The notes under the pieces are model-generated. The model ran no database searches and was not told the DNA's origin. It saw only the letters and a program-made list of their open reading frames with translations. From Chloroflexota bacterium (GTDB taxonomy: Bacteria > Chloroflexota > Limnocylindria > Limnocylindrales > CSP1-4), in the NCBI GenBank assembly GCA_012026785.1, contig VEOW01000086.1:1-38685 (forward strand): DNA of 38,685 nucleotides, read 5' to 3'. This document shows, in pieces, positions 7,957 through 16,638 of this stretch (its first letter is position 1; every line of letters begins with the position of its first letter). The position numbers and the translations under genes were made by a program.

Positions 7957-9483
7957 ATGCGGCTCGAGCTTCGCGACATCACCAAGCGCTTCCCGGGCGT
8001 TCTGGCCAATGACCGGATCTCGGTATCGGCGGACAAGGGCGAAGTCCTCGGGATGCTCGGCGAGAACGGTGCCGGCAAGACGACCCTCATGAACATTCTG
8101 TCCGGGCTCTACCGGCCAGACTCGGGCGAGATCGTCATCGAAGGCACGCCCCGGACGTTCGACGATCCCGCTGCCGCGATCAGGGCCGGCGTCGGGATGG
8201 TCCACCAGCACTTCATGCTCGTCCCGGTCTTCGACGTCGTCGAGGCGGTCGCCCTTGGTTCCGAGCCCGTCACGGGAGCCCTCGGGACCTTCAACCGGGC
8301 GGAGGCCCGCCGACGGATCGTGGAGCTGTCGGAGCAGTACAAGCTCAACGTCCCGCCGGACGCCAAGATCGAGAGCCTCCCGGTGGGCGTGAGACAGCGG
8401 GTCGAGATCCTGAAGGCCCTCTACCGCAAGAGCGACATCCTCGTCCTCGACGAGCCGAGCGCCGTCCTAACCCCGCACGAGACCGAGGAGCTGTTCTCGA
8501 TCATCCGCTCGCTGGCGAAGGCGGGCACGACCGTCATCTTCATCACCCACAAGCTCAATGAGGTCCTGGCGGTTGCCGACAAGATCGTCGTCCTGCGGCG
8601 CGGCCGGGTCGCCGGGACGACGACGCCCCAGGAAACCAGCCGTCAGGCCCTGGCCAACATGATGGTTGGGCGAGACGTCGAGCTCATCGTCCCGAAGGGC
8701 CCGGCGAAGCCCGGAGAGGTCGTCCTCAGCATCACGGACCTCGAGGTTCGAGACGACCGCCTCGAGGTGGCCGTCAAGGGCATCGACCTGGACGTCCGGG
8801 CGGGCGAGATCGTGGCCATCGCCGGCGTCCAGGGCAACGGCCAGACCGAGCTCATCGAGGCCATCGTCGGCCTCCGCGCCGTCGACGCCGGGACGATCAA
8901 CATTGCCGGGCATGACATCGGGCACCCATCACCGCGGATGGTCTCGGATCTCGGGGTGGCGCACATTCCCGAGGACCGCGGACGCGACGGCCTCATTCCC
9001 TATATGACCGTCGCCGACAACTACATCCTCGACAGCTACCACAACGCGCCGTACAGCAGGCGAGGGGTGTTCGATCTCAAGGCGGTGTCCGAGCGAGCGA
9101 GGCAGGGCGTCGAGGACTTCGACATTCGAACGCCCTCGATCGAGACACTAGCTGGCGCCCTATCGGGCGGCAACCAACAGAAGGTCGTGGTGGCCCGCGA
9201 GTTCTCGTTCCCGGTGAAGCTCGTCGTCGCCGCGCAGCCCACTCGCGGGCTCGACGTGGGCTCGATCGAGTACATCCATCGCCGGATCGTCGAGCAGCGC
9301 GATCGGGGCGCAGCGATCCTGATCGTGAGCACCGAGCTGGACGAGATCCTCGCCGTCGGCGACCGGATCGCCGTCATGTACGACGGCCAGATCGTGGGCA
9401 TCCTCGAAGGCGAGAGCGCGACCTACGAGAACCTCGGCCTGCTGATGGGTGGCGCCGAGTTCGGGGTCGGGACCGCGGCGTGA
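7957..9483 (+). CDS. Nucleoside ABC importer ATPase, double-domain, importer A
   Basis: A 508-aa protein with two fused nucleotide-binding domains, as in the YufO/NupA and RbsA class. Domain 1 has an intact Walker A (GENGAGKTTL) and Walker B (ILVLDEPSAVLTP), but its signature is the degenerate LPVGVRQRVE. Domain 2 (from about residue 255) has GVQGNGQTEL, with Gln in place of the Walker A lysine, and AAQPTRGLD, with no Walker B Asp-Glu, but it has a good signature LSGGNQQKV. The two halves therefore make one complete composite ATP site, which is normal for this subfamily. It energises import through the two permeases that follow. The stop overlaps the next start by four bases (GTGA). Confidence 0.94.
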   Translation: MRLELRDITKRFPGVLANDRISVSADKGEVLGMLGENGAGKTTLMNILSGLYRPDSGEIVIEGTPRTFDDPAAAIRAGVGMVHQHFMLVPVFDVVEAVALGSEPVTGALGTFNRAEARRRIVELSEQYKLNVPPDAKIESLPVGVRQRVEILKALYRKSDILVLDEPSAVLTPHETEELFSIIRSLAKAGTTVIFITHKLNEVLAVADKIVVLRRGRVAGTTTPQETSRQALANMMVGRDVELIVPKGPAKPGEVVLSITDLEVRDDRLEVAVKGIDLDVRAGEIVAIAGVQGNGQTELIEAIVGLRAVDAGTINIAGHDIGHPSPRMVSDLGVAHIPEDRGRDGLIPYMTVADNYILDSYHNAPYSRRGVFDLKAVSERARQGVEDFDIRTPSIETLAGALSGGNQQKVVVAREFSFPVKLVVAAQPTRGLDVGSIEYIHRRIVEQRDRGAAILIVSTELDEILAVGDRIAVMYDGQIVGILEGESATYENLGLLMGGAEFGVGTAA

Positions 9484-10694
9484 ACCTCCTGCGATCTCTG
9501 GCGCGGCGGGCGCTGCTGCCGGGTCTCTCCGTCCTCAGCGCGCTGATTCTCGGCGGCGTGGGCATCATCATCACCGACTTCGACCACCTCTCCCAGCTCG
9601 GGAGTGACCCGCTCGTGGCGATCGGGGGCGCCGTGAGCGGCGTGTTCAACGGCTACGGCGCGATGATCGCGGGAGCCTTCGGCGACCCCAGCCGCATCGC
9701 CACGGCCCTGCAAACCGGCAACGAGCGCGACATCGCCACGGCGATCCGACCGCTCACCGAGACGCTGGTGGCCGCGATGCCCTTGATCTTCGTCGGCCTG
9801 GCAGTCGCGATCTCGTTCAGGGCGGGCATGTTCAACATCGGTGGCGACGGCCAGCTGATCCTCGGTGCCCTGGGCGCCACGATCGTGGCCATCGCCCTGC
9901 AAACGTCGGGCCTGCCGTCGCTGGTGATCCTTGTCCTGGCGATCGCCGCGTCGGTCGTCGCCGGGGCACTCTGGGGGTTCATCCCCGGATTCCTCAAGGC
10001 CCGGACCGGGGCCCACGAAGTCATCACGACCATCATGCTCAACTATGTCGCCGCCCAGATCGTGCTCTTTGCCCTGATCGGGCCGTTCCTGCGCCAGGCG
10101 GGCAGCTCGCAGCCGATCTCAAAAAGCATGACCTGGGTTGATGTGCCCCCGATCGTCACGCTGCCAGCGATCCGACTGGACTGGGGCTTCGTCGTGGCGC
10201 TGGTGATGGCCGGGGTAGTGTCGTGGCTGCTGTTCAAGACGACCAAGGGCTTCGAGCTCCGGGCAGCCGGCTTCAGCCCGACGGCAGCGCGCTACGCCGG
10301 CATGAGCGCCGGTGGGTCGATGATGCTGGCGATGTCGCTGTCAGGTGCGCTGGCGGGCATGGGCGGTGGCTTCATGGTCATCGGCACGGTTGGCCAGCTT
10401 TCCAACGACCTCTCCGGCGGGATCGGCTTCAATGCCATCGCGCTGGCGCTCCTTGCGGGCCTCCGCCCGAGCGGTGTCGTCCTGGCGGCCCTGCTGTTCG
10501 GCGCCCTGACGACGGGTGGCAAGGAGATGGGCATCCAAACCGGCATCCCGTTCGACCTGCTGTTCTTCATCATCGCCCTCGTCATCATGTTCGTGGCTGC
10601 GCCCGGGCTGATCCGCTCGATCTGGCGGGTGCGCGTGAAGCCCGCGGCCGACGTACCGAGCATGGCGCCGAGCGCCCCGGCGGGCACGGTATGA
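9480..10694 (+). CDS. Nucleoside ABC importer permease 1, importer A
   Basis: A 404-aa polytopic membrane protein of the BPD_transp_2 family (NupB/YufP-like). It has about ten hydrophobic segments, starting with SVLSALILGGVGIIITDF. The cytoplasmic coupling region is recognisable in ARTGAHEVITTIMLNYVAAQI, and a long periplasmic-side loop lies between about residues 40 and 100. Start GTG 9480 overlaps the ATPase stop in GTGA, and the stop overlaps the second permease start in ATGA, so the three membrane components are translationally chained. It pairs with the following permease as a heterodimeric channel. Substrate (nucleosides) is inferred from the BMP binding protein and the nucleoside hydrolase in the same operon. 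Confidence 0.92.
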   Translation: MNLLRSLARRALLPGLSVLSALILGGVGIIITDFDHLSQLGSDPLVAIGGAVSGVFNGYGAMIAGAFGDPSRIATALQTGNERDIATAIRPLTETLVAAMPLIFVGLAVAISFRAGMFNIGGDGQLILGALGATIVAIALQTSGLPSLVILVLAIAASVVAGALWGFIPGFLKARTGAHEVITTIMLNYVAAQIVLFALIGPFLRQAGSSQPISKSMTWVDVPPIVTLPAIRLDWGFVVALVMAGVVSWLLFKTTKGFELRAAGFSPTAARYAGMSAGGSMMLAMSLSGALAGMGGGFMVIGTVGQLSNDLSGGIGFNAIALALLAGLRPSGVVLAALLFGALTTGGKEMGIQTGIPFDLLFFIIALVIMFVAAPGLIRSIWRVRVKPAADVPSMAPSAPAGTV

Positions 10695-12025
10695 CCACGA
10701 CCGCGGCCCCGGGCGGCGAGGGCGTGTCCGCCACCACGACCAGCGCCCGACCACACCACGAGGGCCTCGCCGCGCGGCGCGCACTTCGAAACGCCCGTAT
10801 CCGAGGGGCCGTCTTCCTCGCGATCGGGGTCTACGCCTTCTACCTCGCGTCGAGCGCGTTCTCGACGCCGGCCTCGTTCCTGTTCCGGTTCTTCAACACC
10901 GGCCAGGAGCGGTTCGAGATCGCGACATCGGTGGGCCTGCTGTGGCTGGTCTCCGGGTTGGCCTCGGCGCTCGTGGGTGGCCTGCAGCTATGGCGAGGCG
11001 CGGCATTCCGCTGGCGCCCATGGCTGTTCGTCGTGATCGCCCCGATCGTCGTCGCGGTGTTCGGCGCCCTGTTGGACGGCACGACGGCCAACTTCACCAA
11101 CGTCCTGAGGGGGAGCCTGGAGCTCGCCACGCCGCTGACGCTGGGCGCGATGGCCGGGATCCTGTCCGAGCGCAGCGGCATGCTCAACATCGCGCTCAAC
11201 GGCAAGATGCTGGTCGGGGCGTGCGTGTCGGTCATCGTCGGCAGCGTGGTGCTGCGCTTTACGGGTAACGTCATCGTCAGCACGACGATCGCGATTGCCG
11301 CGGCGATGGCGGTGAGCGGCGTGCTCGGCCTGCTCCTCGCCTGGCTCGGCATCCGCTACAAGGTCGACCAGATCATCGCTGGCACGGTGATCAACATCGG
11401 CGCGCTCGGGATCACCAACTTCCTGTTCCTGCGCGTCCTCGGCCGCAACCCCGAGTTCAACACCCCGCCGACCGTCGCGGCGATGCAGCTGCCGATCCTG
11501 TCCGACCTGCCCGTCGTCGGCCCGATCCTGTTCTCGCTCCGACCGTATGTCTACATCGCGCTCGTCATGATGGTCGTGCTGACCTACTTCATCTATCGCA
11601 CCCGCTGGGGCCTCCGGCTGCGGGCATCCGGCGAGAAGCCGGCGGCCGCGGGCACGGTCGGCATCAATGTCATCCGGATCCGCTACCAGGCCCTGCTCCT
11701 CGCGGGCCTGATCTGCGGGTTGGCCGGCTCGTACCTGCCCCTGGCGACGGCCGGCAGCTTCCAGATGGACATGGTCGCCGGCAAGGGTTTCATCGCACTC
11801 GCCGCGATGATCTTCGGGGCCTGGCATCCCATCGGGGCCTTCGGCGCTGCCCTCGTCTTCGGCTTTGCCGATTCTGCCCAGGCGCTGCTGTCGGTTCTGG
11901 GCGTGGCGGTGCCCCCGCAGCTGCTGAACAGCGTGCCCTACGTCATCACGATCGTCGTGGTCGCCGGAGTCGTGGGCCGCGTCCGCGGTCCCGCCTCGGC
12001 CGGCCAGCCGTACGAGCAGGGTTGA
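10691..12025 (+). CDS. Nucleoside ABC importer permease 2, importer A
   Basis: A 444-aa polytopic membrane protein (NupC/YufQ-like) with an N-terminal hydrophilic tail of about 40 residues before the first membrane segment (GAVFLAIGVYAFYLASSAF). Typical conserved text is LGAMAGILSERSGMLNIALNG, KVDQIIAGTVINIGALGITNF, GLRLRASGEKPAAAGTVGI and AMIFGAWHPIGAFGAALVFG. ATG 10691 overlaps the previous stop by four bases. The hydrophobic stretch between the first segment and the conserved core adds extra membrane passes, as in its paralogue at 17887. It forms the channel with permease 1. Confidence 0.92.
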   Translation: MTTTAAPGGEGVSATTTSARPHHEGLAARRALRNARIRGAVFLAIGVYAFYLASSAFSTPASFLFRFFNTGQERFEIATSVGLLWLVSGLASALVGGLQLWRGAAFRWRPWLFVVIAPIVVAVFGALLDGTTANFTNVLRGSLELATPLTLGAMAGILSERSGMLNIALNGKMLVGACVSVIVGSVVLRFTGNVIVSTTIAIAAAMAVSGVLGLLLAWLGIRYKVDQIIAGTVINIGALGITNFLFLRVLGRNPEFNTPPTVAAMQLPILSDLPVVGPILFSLRPYVYIALVMMVVLTYFIYRTRWGLRLRASGEKPAAAGTVGINVIRIRYQALLLAGLICGLAGSYLPLATAGSFQMDMVAGKGFIALAAMIFGAWHPIGAFGAALVFGFADSAQALLSVLGVAVPPQLLNSVPYVITIVVVAGVVGRVRGPASAGQPYEQG

Positions 12026-13044
12026 GCCCGCCGGTCGCCGCGCCGACGTTCTTCCCGGCGCCGGCCGCCCAGCGGACGGCGCCCGTCGGGACGGTTGAGC
12101 GGCCCCTGCCCGTCATCATCGACAGCGACCCCGGCCTCGACGACGCGCGCGCGATCGCGCTCGCCGTCGCCCGCCCGGAGATCGACCTGCTGGCCGTGAC
12201 GAGCGTCGGCGGCAACACCGACGTCCGGCATTGCACGGAGAATGCGCTGCGGTTGCTGGCGCTGTTCGGTCGGCCCGACATTCCCGTCGCAGAGGGCGCC
12301 GACGACGCTCTCCTGGGTGGTCGGATCCGGGCCCCGGAGATCCACGGCGCCGGCGGCATCGGGACCACGGTCCTGGCACCATCGCCCGCCGCTGCGCGGG
12401 CCGAGGCCGCGGTCGACCTCCTCGCCGCCACTCTGCGCGATCATCCTGAGCCGGTGGTGCTCTGTCCCATCGGGCCGCTGACGAACATCGCCCTGCTGCT
12501 GCGCCTCCATCCGTCACTCGCCGGCCGCATCGCCCACATCTGCCTGATGGGCGGCTCGATCGGCGACGGCAACACGACCGCCGCGGCCGAGTTCAACATC
12601 TACGTCGACCCGGAGGCGGCCCGGATCGTGTTCGAATCGGGCATCCCGATCACGATGATGGGCCTCGACGTGACGCACCAGGCCGTCCTGTTCGAACCGG
12701 CCGTCGAGCGGCTGCGCGCCCTGCCGACGCGCTCCGGCGCGGTTGGCGCGGAGCTCGCGGCCTACGCGTTGGCCCGCGAGGGTCAGTGGTACGGCACGCC
12801 GCGGATGTCAGTCCACGACGCGGTCGCGGTGGCCCACCTGGCGGTGGCGGATCTCGTGGCTGTCGCGGACTACAACGTCCGCGTCGAGACCGGGTCCGGG
12901 CCTGCTCGAGGCAAGACCGTATGCGACGGGCTGGCGCGGCGCATCGAGCGCCAGGGCCGATCGCCCAACGCCCAGGTCGGCATCGCCATCGACCGCGATC
13001 GCTTCGAGGACGTCCTCGTCGAGGCCTTCGCCCGCCTGCCGTAG
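12022..13044 (+). CDS. Nucleoside hydrolase (IUNH family)
   Basis: A 340-aa enzyme that hydrolyses the N-glycosidic bond of ribonucleosides to base plus ribose. The calcium-binding fingerprint DSDPGLDDARA is present at about residues 34-44, followed by LAVTSVGGNTDV, PIGPLTNIALLLR, ICLMGGSIGDGN, AAAEFNIYVDPEAA and the C-terminal VHDAVAVAHL (final calcium ligand region). Length is normal. TTG 12022 overlaps the permease stop (TTGA). The ~27 residues before the first strand (VIIDSDPG) are proline-alanine rich with no signal peptide, so the enzyme is cytoplasmic and acts on imported nucleosides. Base specificity (purine, pyrimidine or broad) cannot be read from sequence alone. Confidence 0.94.
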   Translation: MSPPVAAPTFFPAPAAQRTAPVGTVERPLPVIIDSDPGLDDARAIALAVARPEIDLLAVTSVGGNTDVRHCTENALRLLALFGRPDIPVAEGADDALLGGRIRAPEIHGAGGIGTTVLAPSPAAARAEAAVDLLAATLRDHPEPVVLCPIGPLTNIALLLRLHPSLAGRIAHICLMGGSIGDGNTTAAAEFNIYVDPEAARIVFESGIPITMMGLDVTHQAVLFEPAVERLRALPTRSGAVGAELAAYALAREGQWYGTPRMSVHDAVAVAHLAVADLVAVADYNVRVETGSGPARGKTVCDGLARRIERQGRSPNAQVGIAIDRDRFEDVLVEAFARLP

Positions 13045-13046
13045 CC

Positions 13047-13643
13047 ATGCCGCCGCTTCGCTACGTCGCCCTCGGGGACTCCTACACGATCGGCACCTCG
13101 GTCGCCGAGGAGGAGCGCTGGCCGAACCAGCTGGCGGCGGTGGAACCGGGGCTGGAGCTCGTGGCCAATCTCGGCGTCAACGGTTACACCACCCGCGATG
13201 TCATCGACCTCGAGCTGCCCCAGCTCGAGGCCCTGGAGCCCGAGTTCCTGACGATCCTGGTCGGGGTCAACGACGTCGTCCAGCGCGTCCCCGCGCCGCA
13301 CTATCGCCAGCGGCTCGGGCAGATCCTCGACGCGCTCGTTGCGAAGGTCGGGGCCGGCCGGGTCCTCGCACTGACGATGCCCGACTACACGGTCACGCCG
13401 AGCGGCGCCGAGTACGGCGACCCGGTGCGCCAATCGGCCGCCATCCGGGCCAACAATGAGATCTTGAAGGAGCTCGCCGGCGGTCGCCTCGTTCGCGTCG
13501 TCGACATCTACGACCTGTCGCTCAAGGCGGCCGAGGACCCCACGCTCGTCGCCGTCGACGGCCTGCACCCCAGCGCGAGCCAGTACGTCCTCTGGATGTC
13601 GCGCATCTTCCCGGCCGTCCGCCAGATGCTTGGTCCACGCTAG
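13047..13643 (+). CDS. GDSL-type SGNH hydrolase/esterase
   Basis: A 198-aa SGNH hydrolase. Block I is ALGDSYTIG with nucleophile S12, block II glycine is in NLGVNGYTT, block III is GVND (73-76) and block V is VDGLHPS with D171 and H174. The full catalytic set is present. ATG 13047 is 2 nt after the nucleoside hydrolase stop, so it belongs to the same transcript. There is no signal peptide. The natural ester is unknown; by context, deacylation of a nucleoside or sugar ester would fit, but that is an inference and generic lipase/esterase activity is equally possible. Confidence 0.9.
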   Translation: MPPLRYVALGDSYTIGTSVAEEERWPNQLAAVEPGLELVANLGVNGYTTRDVIDLELPQLEALEPEFLTILVGVNDVVQRVPAPHYRQRLGQILDALVAKVGAGRVLALTMPDYTVTPSGAEYGDPVRQSAAIRANNEILKELAGGRLVRVVDIYDLSLKAAEDPTLVAVDGLHPSASQYVLWMSRIFPAVRQMLGPR

Positions 13644-13707
13644 CGCCACGAAGGCCTGCCGGCGCAGGGTCGCGACGCTGCGACTGCAAATCGCGTCAGA
13701 CGTCACA

Positions 13708-13736
13708 TTGCACCCGCCTCGGGCGGTGGTCATACT
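13708..13736 (+). promoter_or_regulatory. Candidate sigma-70 promoter for importer B
   Basis: TTGCAC (13708-13713) and CATACT (13731-13736) are separated by 17 nt. A transcript would start near 13743, leaving an untranslated leader of about 130 nt before GTG 13872. I recognise no riboswitch in that leader. Confidence 0.5.
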
Positions 13737-13871
13737 GGCCTGTAGCCGGGACGTATCGAGTGACCCACGATCCTCGCGCGCCCCGACGCCTCCGGCACGC
13801 GCACGACGCTGCGCAGGTGGTCCGTTACGGGAGATCCCCGCCCGGGCCGCAAGACTGGAGGTTGATCAACC

Positions 13872-14969
13872 GTGGGCACTCCCCGATGGGCCACGCTCCT
13901 CGCGCTGGTTGCCATGCTGTTTGCCGCCTGCGGCACTGCCGCGCCGCCGTCGGCGACCCCCACCACATCTGAAGCTCCGGCCACGCCGACGGCCGAGCCG
14001 ATCGACTACAAGGTCTGCATGGTCAGCGACACCGGCGGCATCGACGACCACGCCTTCAATGAGAACGCGTGGAAGGGCATGACCGATGCCCAGGCCGCGT
14101 TCGGCGTGCAGATCAAGTTCCTCGAGTCGACCACCGAGGCCGACTACGAGAAGAACCTCAACCAGTTCCTCAGCGAAGGTTGCGACATGATCGTGACCGT
14201 CGGGTATCTGCTTGGCGACGCCACGAAGGCCGCCGCCGAGAAGAACCCGGACACTCGCTTCGCGATTGTCGACTTCGTGTATGACCCGGCGATCCCGAAC
14301 GTCGAGGGGCTCGTGTACACGACTGCCGAGGGTGCGATGCTTGCCGGCTACGCCTCGGCCGCCTGGTCGAAGACGCACGTCATGGGGACCTTCGGCGGGA
14401 TCAATATCGGCGCGCCCGTCACCGACTTCATGGACGGCCTCGCGGCCGGCGCCCACTACTTCGACAAGCAGAAGGGCACCACGACGACGATTCTCGGCTG
14501 GAACGCGGTCACGAAGGAGGGCTCGTTCACCGGCAACTTCTCGAGCATCGAGGATGGCAAGACGATCTCGCTCGGCTTCCTCGATGAGAACGCCGACGTC
14601 TGCATGGGTGTCGGCGGACCGATCGGCCAGGGTTGCTTCGCCGCGATCGAGGAACGCAGCGCCACGGCCGTCGGGCTCGGCGTCGACGTCGACTGGTACT
14701 TCTCCGTGCCGCAGTACAAGTCGCTGATCCTGACGTCAGTCCTCAAGAAGATCGACGTCAGCGTGACCGCGGCCATCGGGCGGGCGGTGAAGGGCGAGCC
14801 TCCCGAGGCCGTGTTCGTGAGCACGCTCGCGAACGGCGGCGTCGGCTACGCCCCGTTCCATGACTTCGACTCCCAGATCTCGGCCGAAACGAAGACGGAG
14901 CTCGCGGCCCTCGAGGCCGCCCTCCTCGACGGCTCGGTGAAGGTCGCGGATTACCTCGCGGCGCCATAA
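13872..14969 (+). CDS. BMP-family nucleoside-binding lipoprotein, importer B
   Basis: A 365-aa lipoprotein of the BMP family, paralogous to the product of 6753. Lipobox LFAAC gives lipidated C20, followed by a Pro/Thr/Ala linker (about 21-44) and the fold start YKVCMVSDTGGIDDHAFNE. Conserved blocks are MIVTVGYLLGDATKAA, GTFGGINIGAPVTDFMDG and AVGLGVDVDWYFSVPQYK. GTG 13872 follows GGAGG (13857-13861) by 10 nt. It lacks the extra Cys pair of importer A's protein and differs in the ligand-side loops (for example MGVGGPIGQGCFAAIE against VIHPVAGATGNG), which suggests different nucleoside preference. A 13-bp hairpin follows the stop. Confidence 0.92.
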   Translation: MGTPRWATLLALVAMLFAACGTAAPPSATPTTSEAPATPTAEPIDYKVCMVSDTGGIDDHAFNENAWKGMTDAQAAFGVQIKFLESTTEADYEKNLNQFLSEGCDMIVTVGYLLGDATKAAAEKNPDTRFAIVDFVYDPAIPNVEGLVYTTAEGAMLAGYASAAWSKTHVMGTFGGINIGAPVTDFMDGLAAGAHYFDKQKGTTTTILGWNAVTKEGSFTGNFSSIEDGKTISLGFLDENADVCMGVGGPIGQGCFAAIEERSATAVGLGVDVDWYFSVPQYKSLILTSVLKKIDVSVTAAIGRAVKGEPPEAVFVSTLANGGVGYAPFHDFDSQISAETKTELAALEAALLDGSVKVADYLAAP

Positions 14970-14989
14970 GACCCGCGTCGTTGCAGGGT

Positions 14990-15028
14990 GAACGGTCGGC
15001 GGAGGGCGAAATGCGCCGCCGACCGTTC
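14990..15028 (+). terminator. Intercistronic 13-bp hairpin after the second binding-protein gene
   Basis: A perfect 13-bp inverted repeat (14990-15002 with 15016-15028) with a 13-nt loop sits between the binding-protein stop and the ATPase start. There is no T-run. Its position matches the hairpin of importer A although the sequence differs, which supports a conserved role in setting the ratio of binding protein to transporter. Confidence 0.72.
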
Positions 15029-15069
15029 TGCCACTGCGGGCGCTCGTCCACGCTGAGGGTGCGTCGAAC

Positions 15070-16638
15070 ATGAGGCTCGAGCTCCGCGGCATCACGAAGC
15101 GCTTCCCGGGTGTGATCGCCAACCGCGACATCAACCTGGTCGTCGAGCCGGGCGAGATTCACGCCCTGCTCGGCGAGAACGGCGCTGGCAAAACGACGCT
15201 CATGAACGTCCTGTTCGGGCTGTACAAGCCGGACGAGGGCGAGATCCTCATCGACGGCAAGTCCGTCTCCTTCCACGATCCGGGCGACGCGATCGCAGCC
15301 GGGATCGGCATGGTCCACCAGCACTTCATGCTCGTGCCCGTTTTCACGGTCACCGAGAACGTCATGCTCGGCGTGGAATCGGTGCGTGGGCCCCTCGGAC
15401 AGCAGCTCGACCGACCGGCTGCTCGCCGGCGAATCATCGAAATCAGCGAGGCGCACAACCTGCGGGTGGATCCGGACGCAAGGGTGGAGGACCTTCCGGT
15501 CGGCGTCCGGCAGCGTGTCGAGATCATCAAGACCCTCTACCGCCGGTCGGATCTCCTGGTCCTCGACGAGCCGACGTCGGTCCTGACGCCGCAGGAGGAC
15601 GAAGAGCTCTTCGAGATCATGCGCTCGCTGAAGGCGAGCGGGACCTCGATCGTGTTCATCACCCACAAGCTCAACGAGGCGATGGGCATCGCCGATCGAA
15701 TCACCGTCCTGCGGGCCGGCCGGGTCATCGGGACCACGACCCCGGAGGAGGCGAGCCTCGAGAAGCTGGCCGAGATGATGGTCGGGCGGCGCGTCTCGCT
15801 GGTCGTCGAGAAGAAGCCGGCCAAGCCCGGTGCCACGGTCCTGGAGGTCGACGATCTCGTGGTCCGCGACGATCGTGGCCACGTCACCGTCGACGGCCTC
15901 GACCTGCAGGTCCGAGCGGGCGAGATCGTAGCCATCGCCGGCGTCCAGGGAAACGGCCAGACGGAGCTGGTCGAGGCGATCACCGGCCTCCGCCAGCCTG
16001 TCGGCGGCACCATCCGGATCCAGGGCAAGCCCGTTCGCCACGCACCGCGGGCGGTCCTCGAGGCTGGTGTGGCGCACGTGCCCGAGGATCGCCTCGAGGA
16101 TGGCTGTGTGCCGGCCTTCACCATCGCCGAGAACCTCGTCCTGAACACCTACTACCGGAAGCCCTTCGCGAACGGCCCACAGCTCGACCGCGACGCGATC
16201 GAGCGCGAGGCGACGCGGCTTGTGCAGGACTTCGACATCCGAACGCCGTCCGCCTTCAACCCGGTGAGCAACCTGTCAGGCGGCAACCAGCAGAAGGTCA
16301 TCGTTGCCCGCGAGTTCTCACGGCCCGTCCACCTCCTCGTGGCGGCCCAGCCGACCCGCGGCCTCGACGTCGGCTCGATCGAGTACATCCATCGCCGGAT
16401 CGTCGGGAAGCGCGACGAGGGCGCCGCGGTCCTGGTCGTCTCGACCGAGCTCGACGAGGTCTTTGCGCTCGCGGACCGGCTGGCGGTCATGTACCAGGGC
16501 AAGATCGTGGATGTCCTGGATCCCGCCCAGGCGACGACGCAGCAGGTTGGCCTGCTGATGGGCGGCTCGCGACCCGTCGGCATCGTCGAGGCCGAAGCGG
16601 CAGGCGGGTTGACCCACGTGGTGACGAGCGGTGGCTGA
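15070..16638 (+). CDS. Nucleoside ABC importer ATPase, double-domain, importer B
   Basis: A 522-aa paralogue of the ATPase at 7957, with near-identical opening (MRLELRGITKRFPGVIAN). Domain 1: Walker A GENGAGKTTL, Walker B LLVLDEPTSVLTP, Q-loop region MVHQHFMLVPVF, degenerate signature LPVGVRQRVE. Domain 2: GVQGNGQTEL (no Walker A lysine), LSGGNQQKV and AAQPTRGLDVGS (no Walker B Asp-Glu). One functional ATP site is therefore formed between the halves. ATG 15070 follows a GAGGG. The C-terminus has about 15 extra residues that run 8 nt into the following permease gene. It energises importer B. Confidence 0.94.
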   Translation: MRLELRGITKRFPGVIANRDINLVVEPGEIHALLGENGAGKTTLMNVLFGLYKPDEGEILIDGKSVSFHDPGDAIAAGIGMVHQHFMLVPVFTVTENVMLGVESVRGPLGQQLDRPAARRRIIEISEAHNLRVDPDARVEDLPVGVRQRVEIIKTLYRRSDLLVLDEPTSVLTPQEDEELFEIMRSLKASGTSIVFITHKLNEAMGIADRITVLRAGRVIGTTTPEEASLEKLAEMMVGRRVSLVVEKKPAKPGATVLEVDDLVVRDDRGHVTVDGLDLQVRAGEIVAIAGVQGNGQTELVEAITGLRQPVGGTIRIQGKPVRHAPRAVLEAGVAHVPEDRLEDGCVPAFTIAENLVLNTYYRKPFANGPQLDRDAIEREATRLVQDFDIRTPSAFNPVSNLSGGNQQKVIVAREFSRPVHLLVAAQPTRGLDVGSIEYIHRRIVGKRDEGAAVLVVSTELDEVFALADRLAVMYQGKIVDVLDPAQATTQQVGLLMGGSRPVGIVEAEAAGGLTHVVTSGG

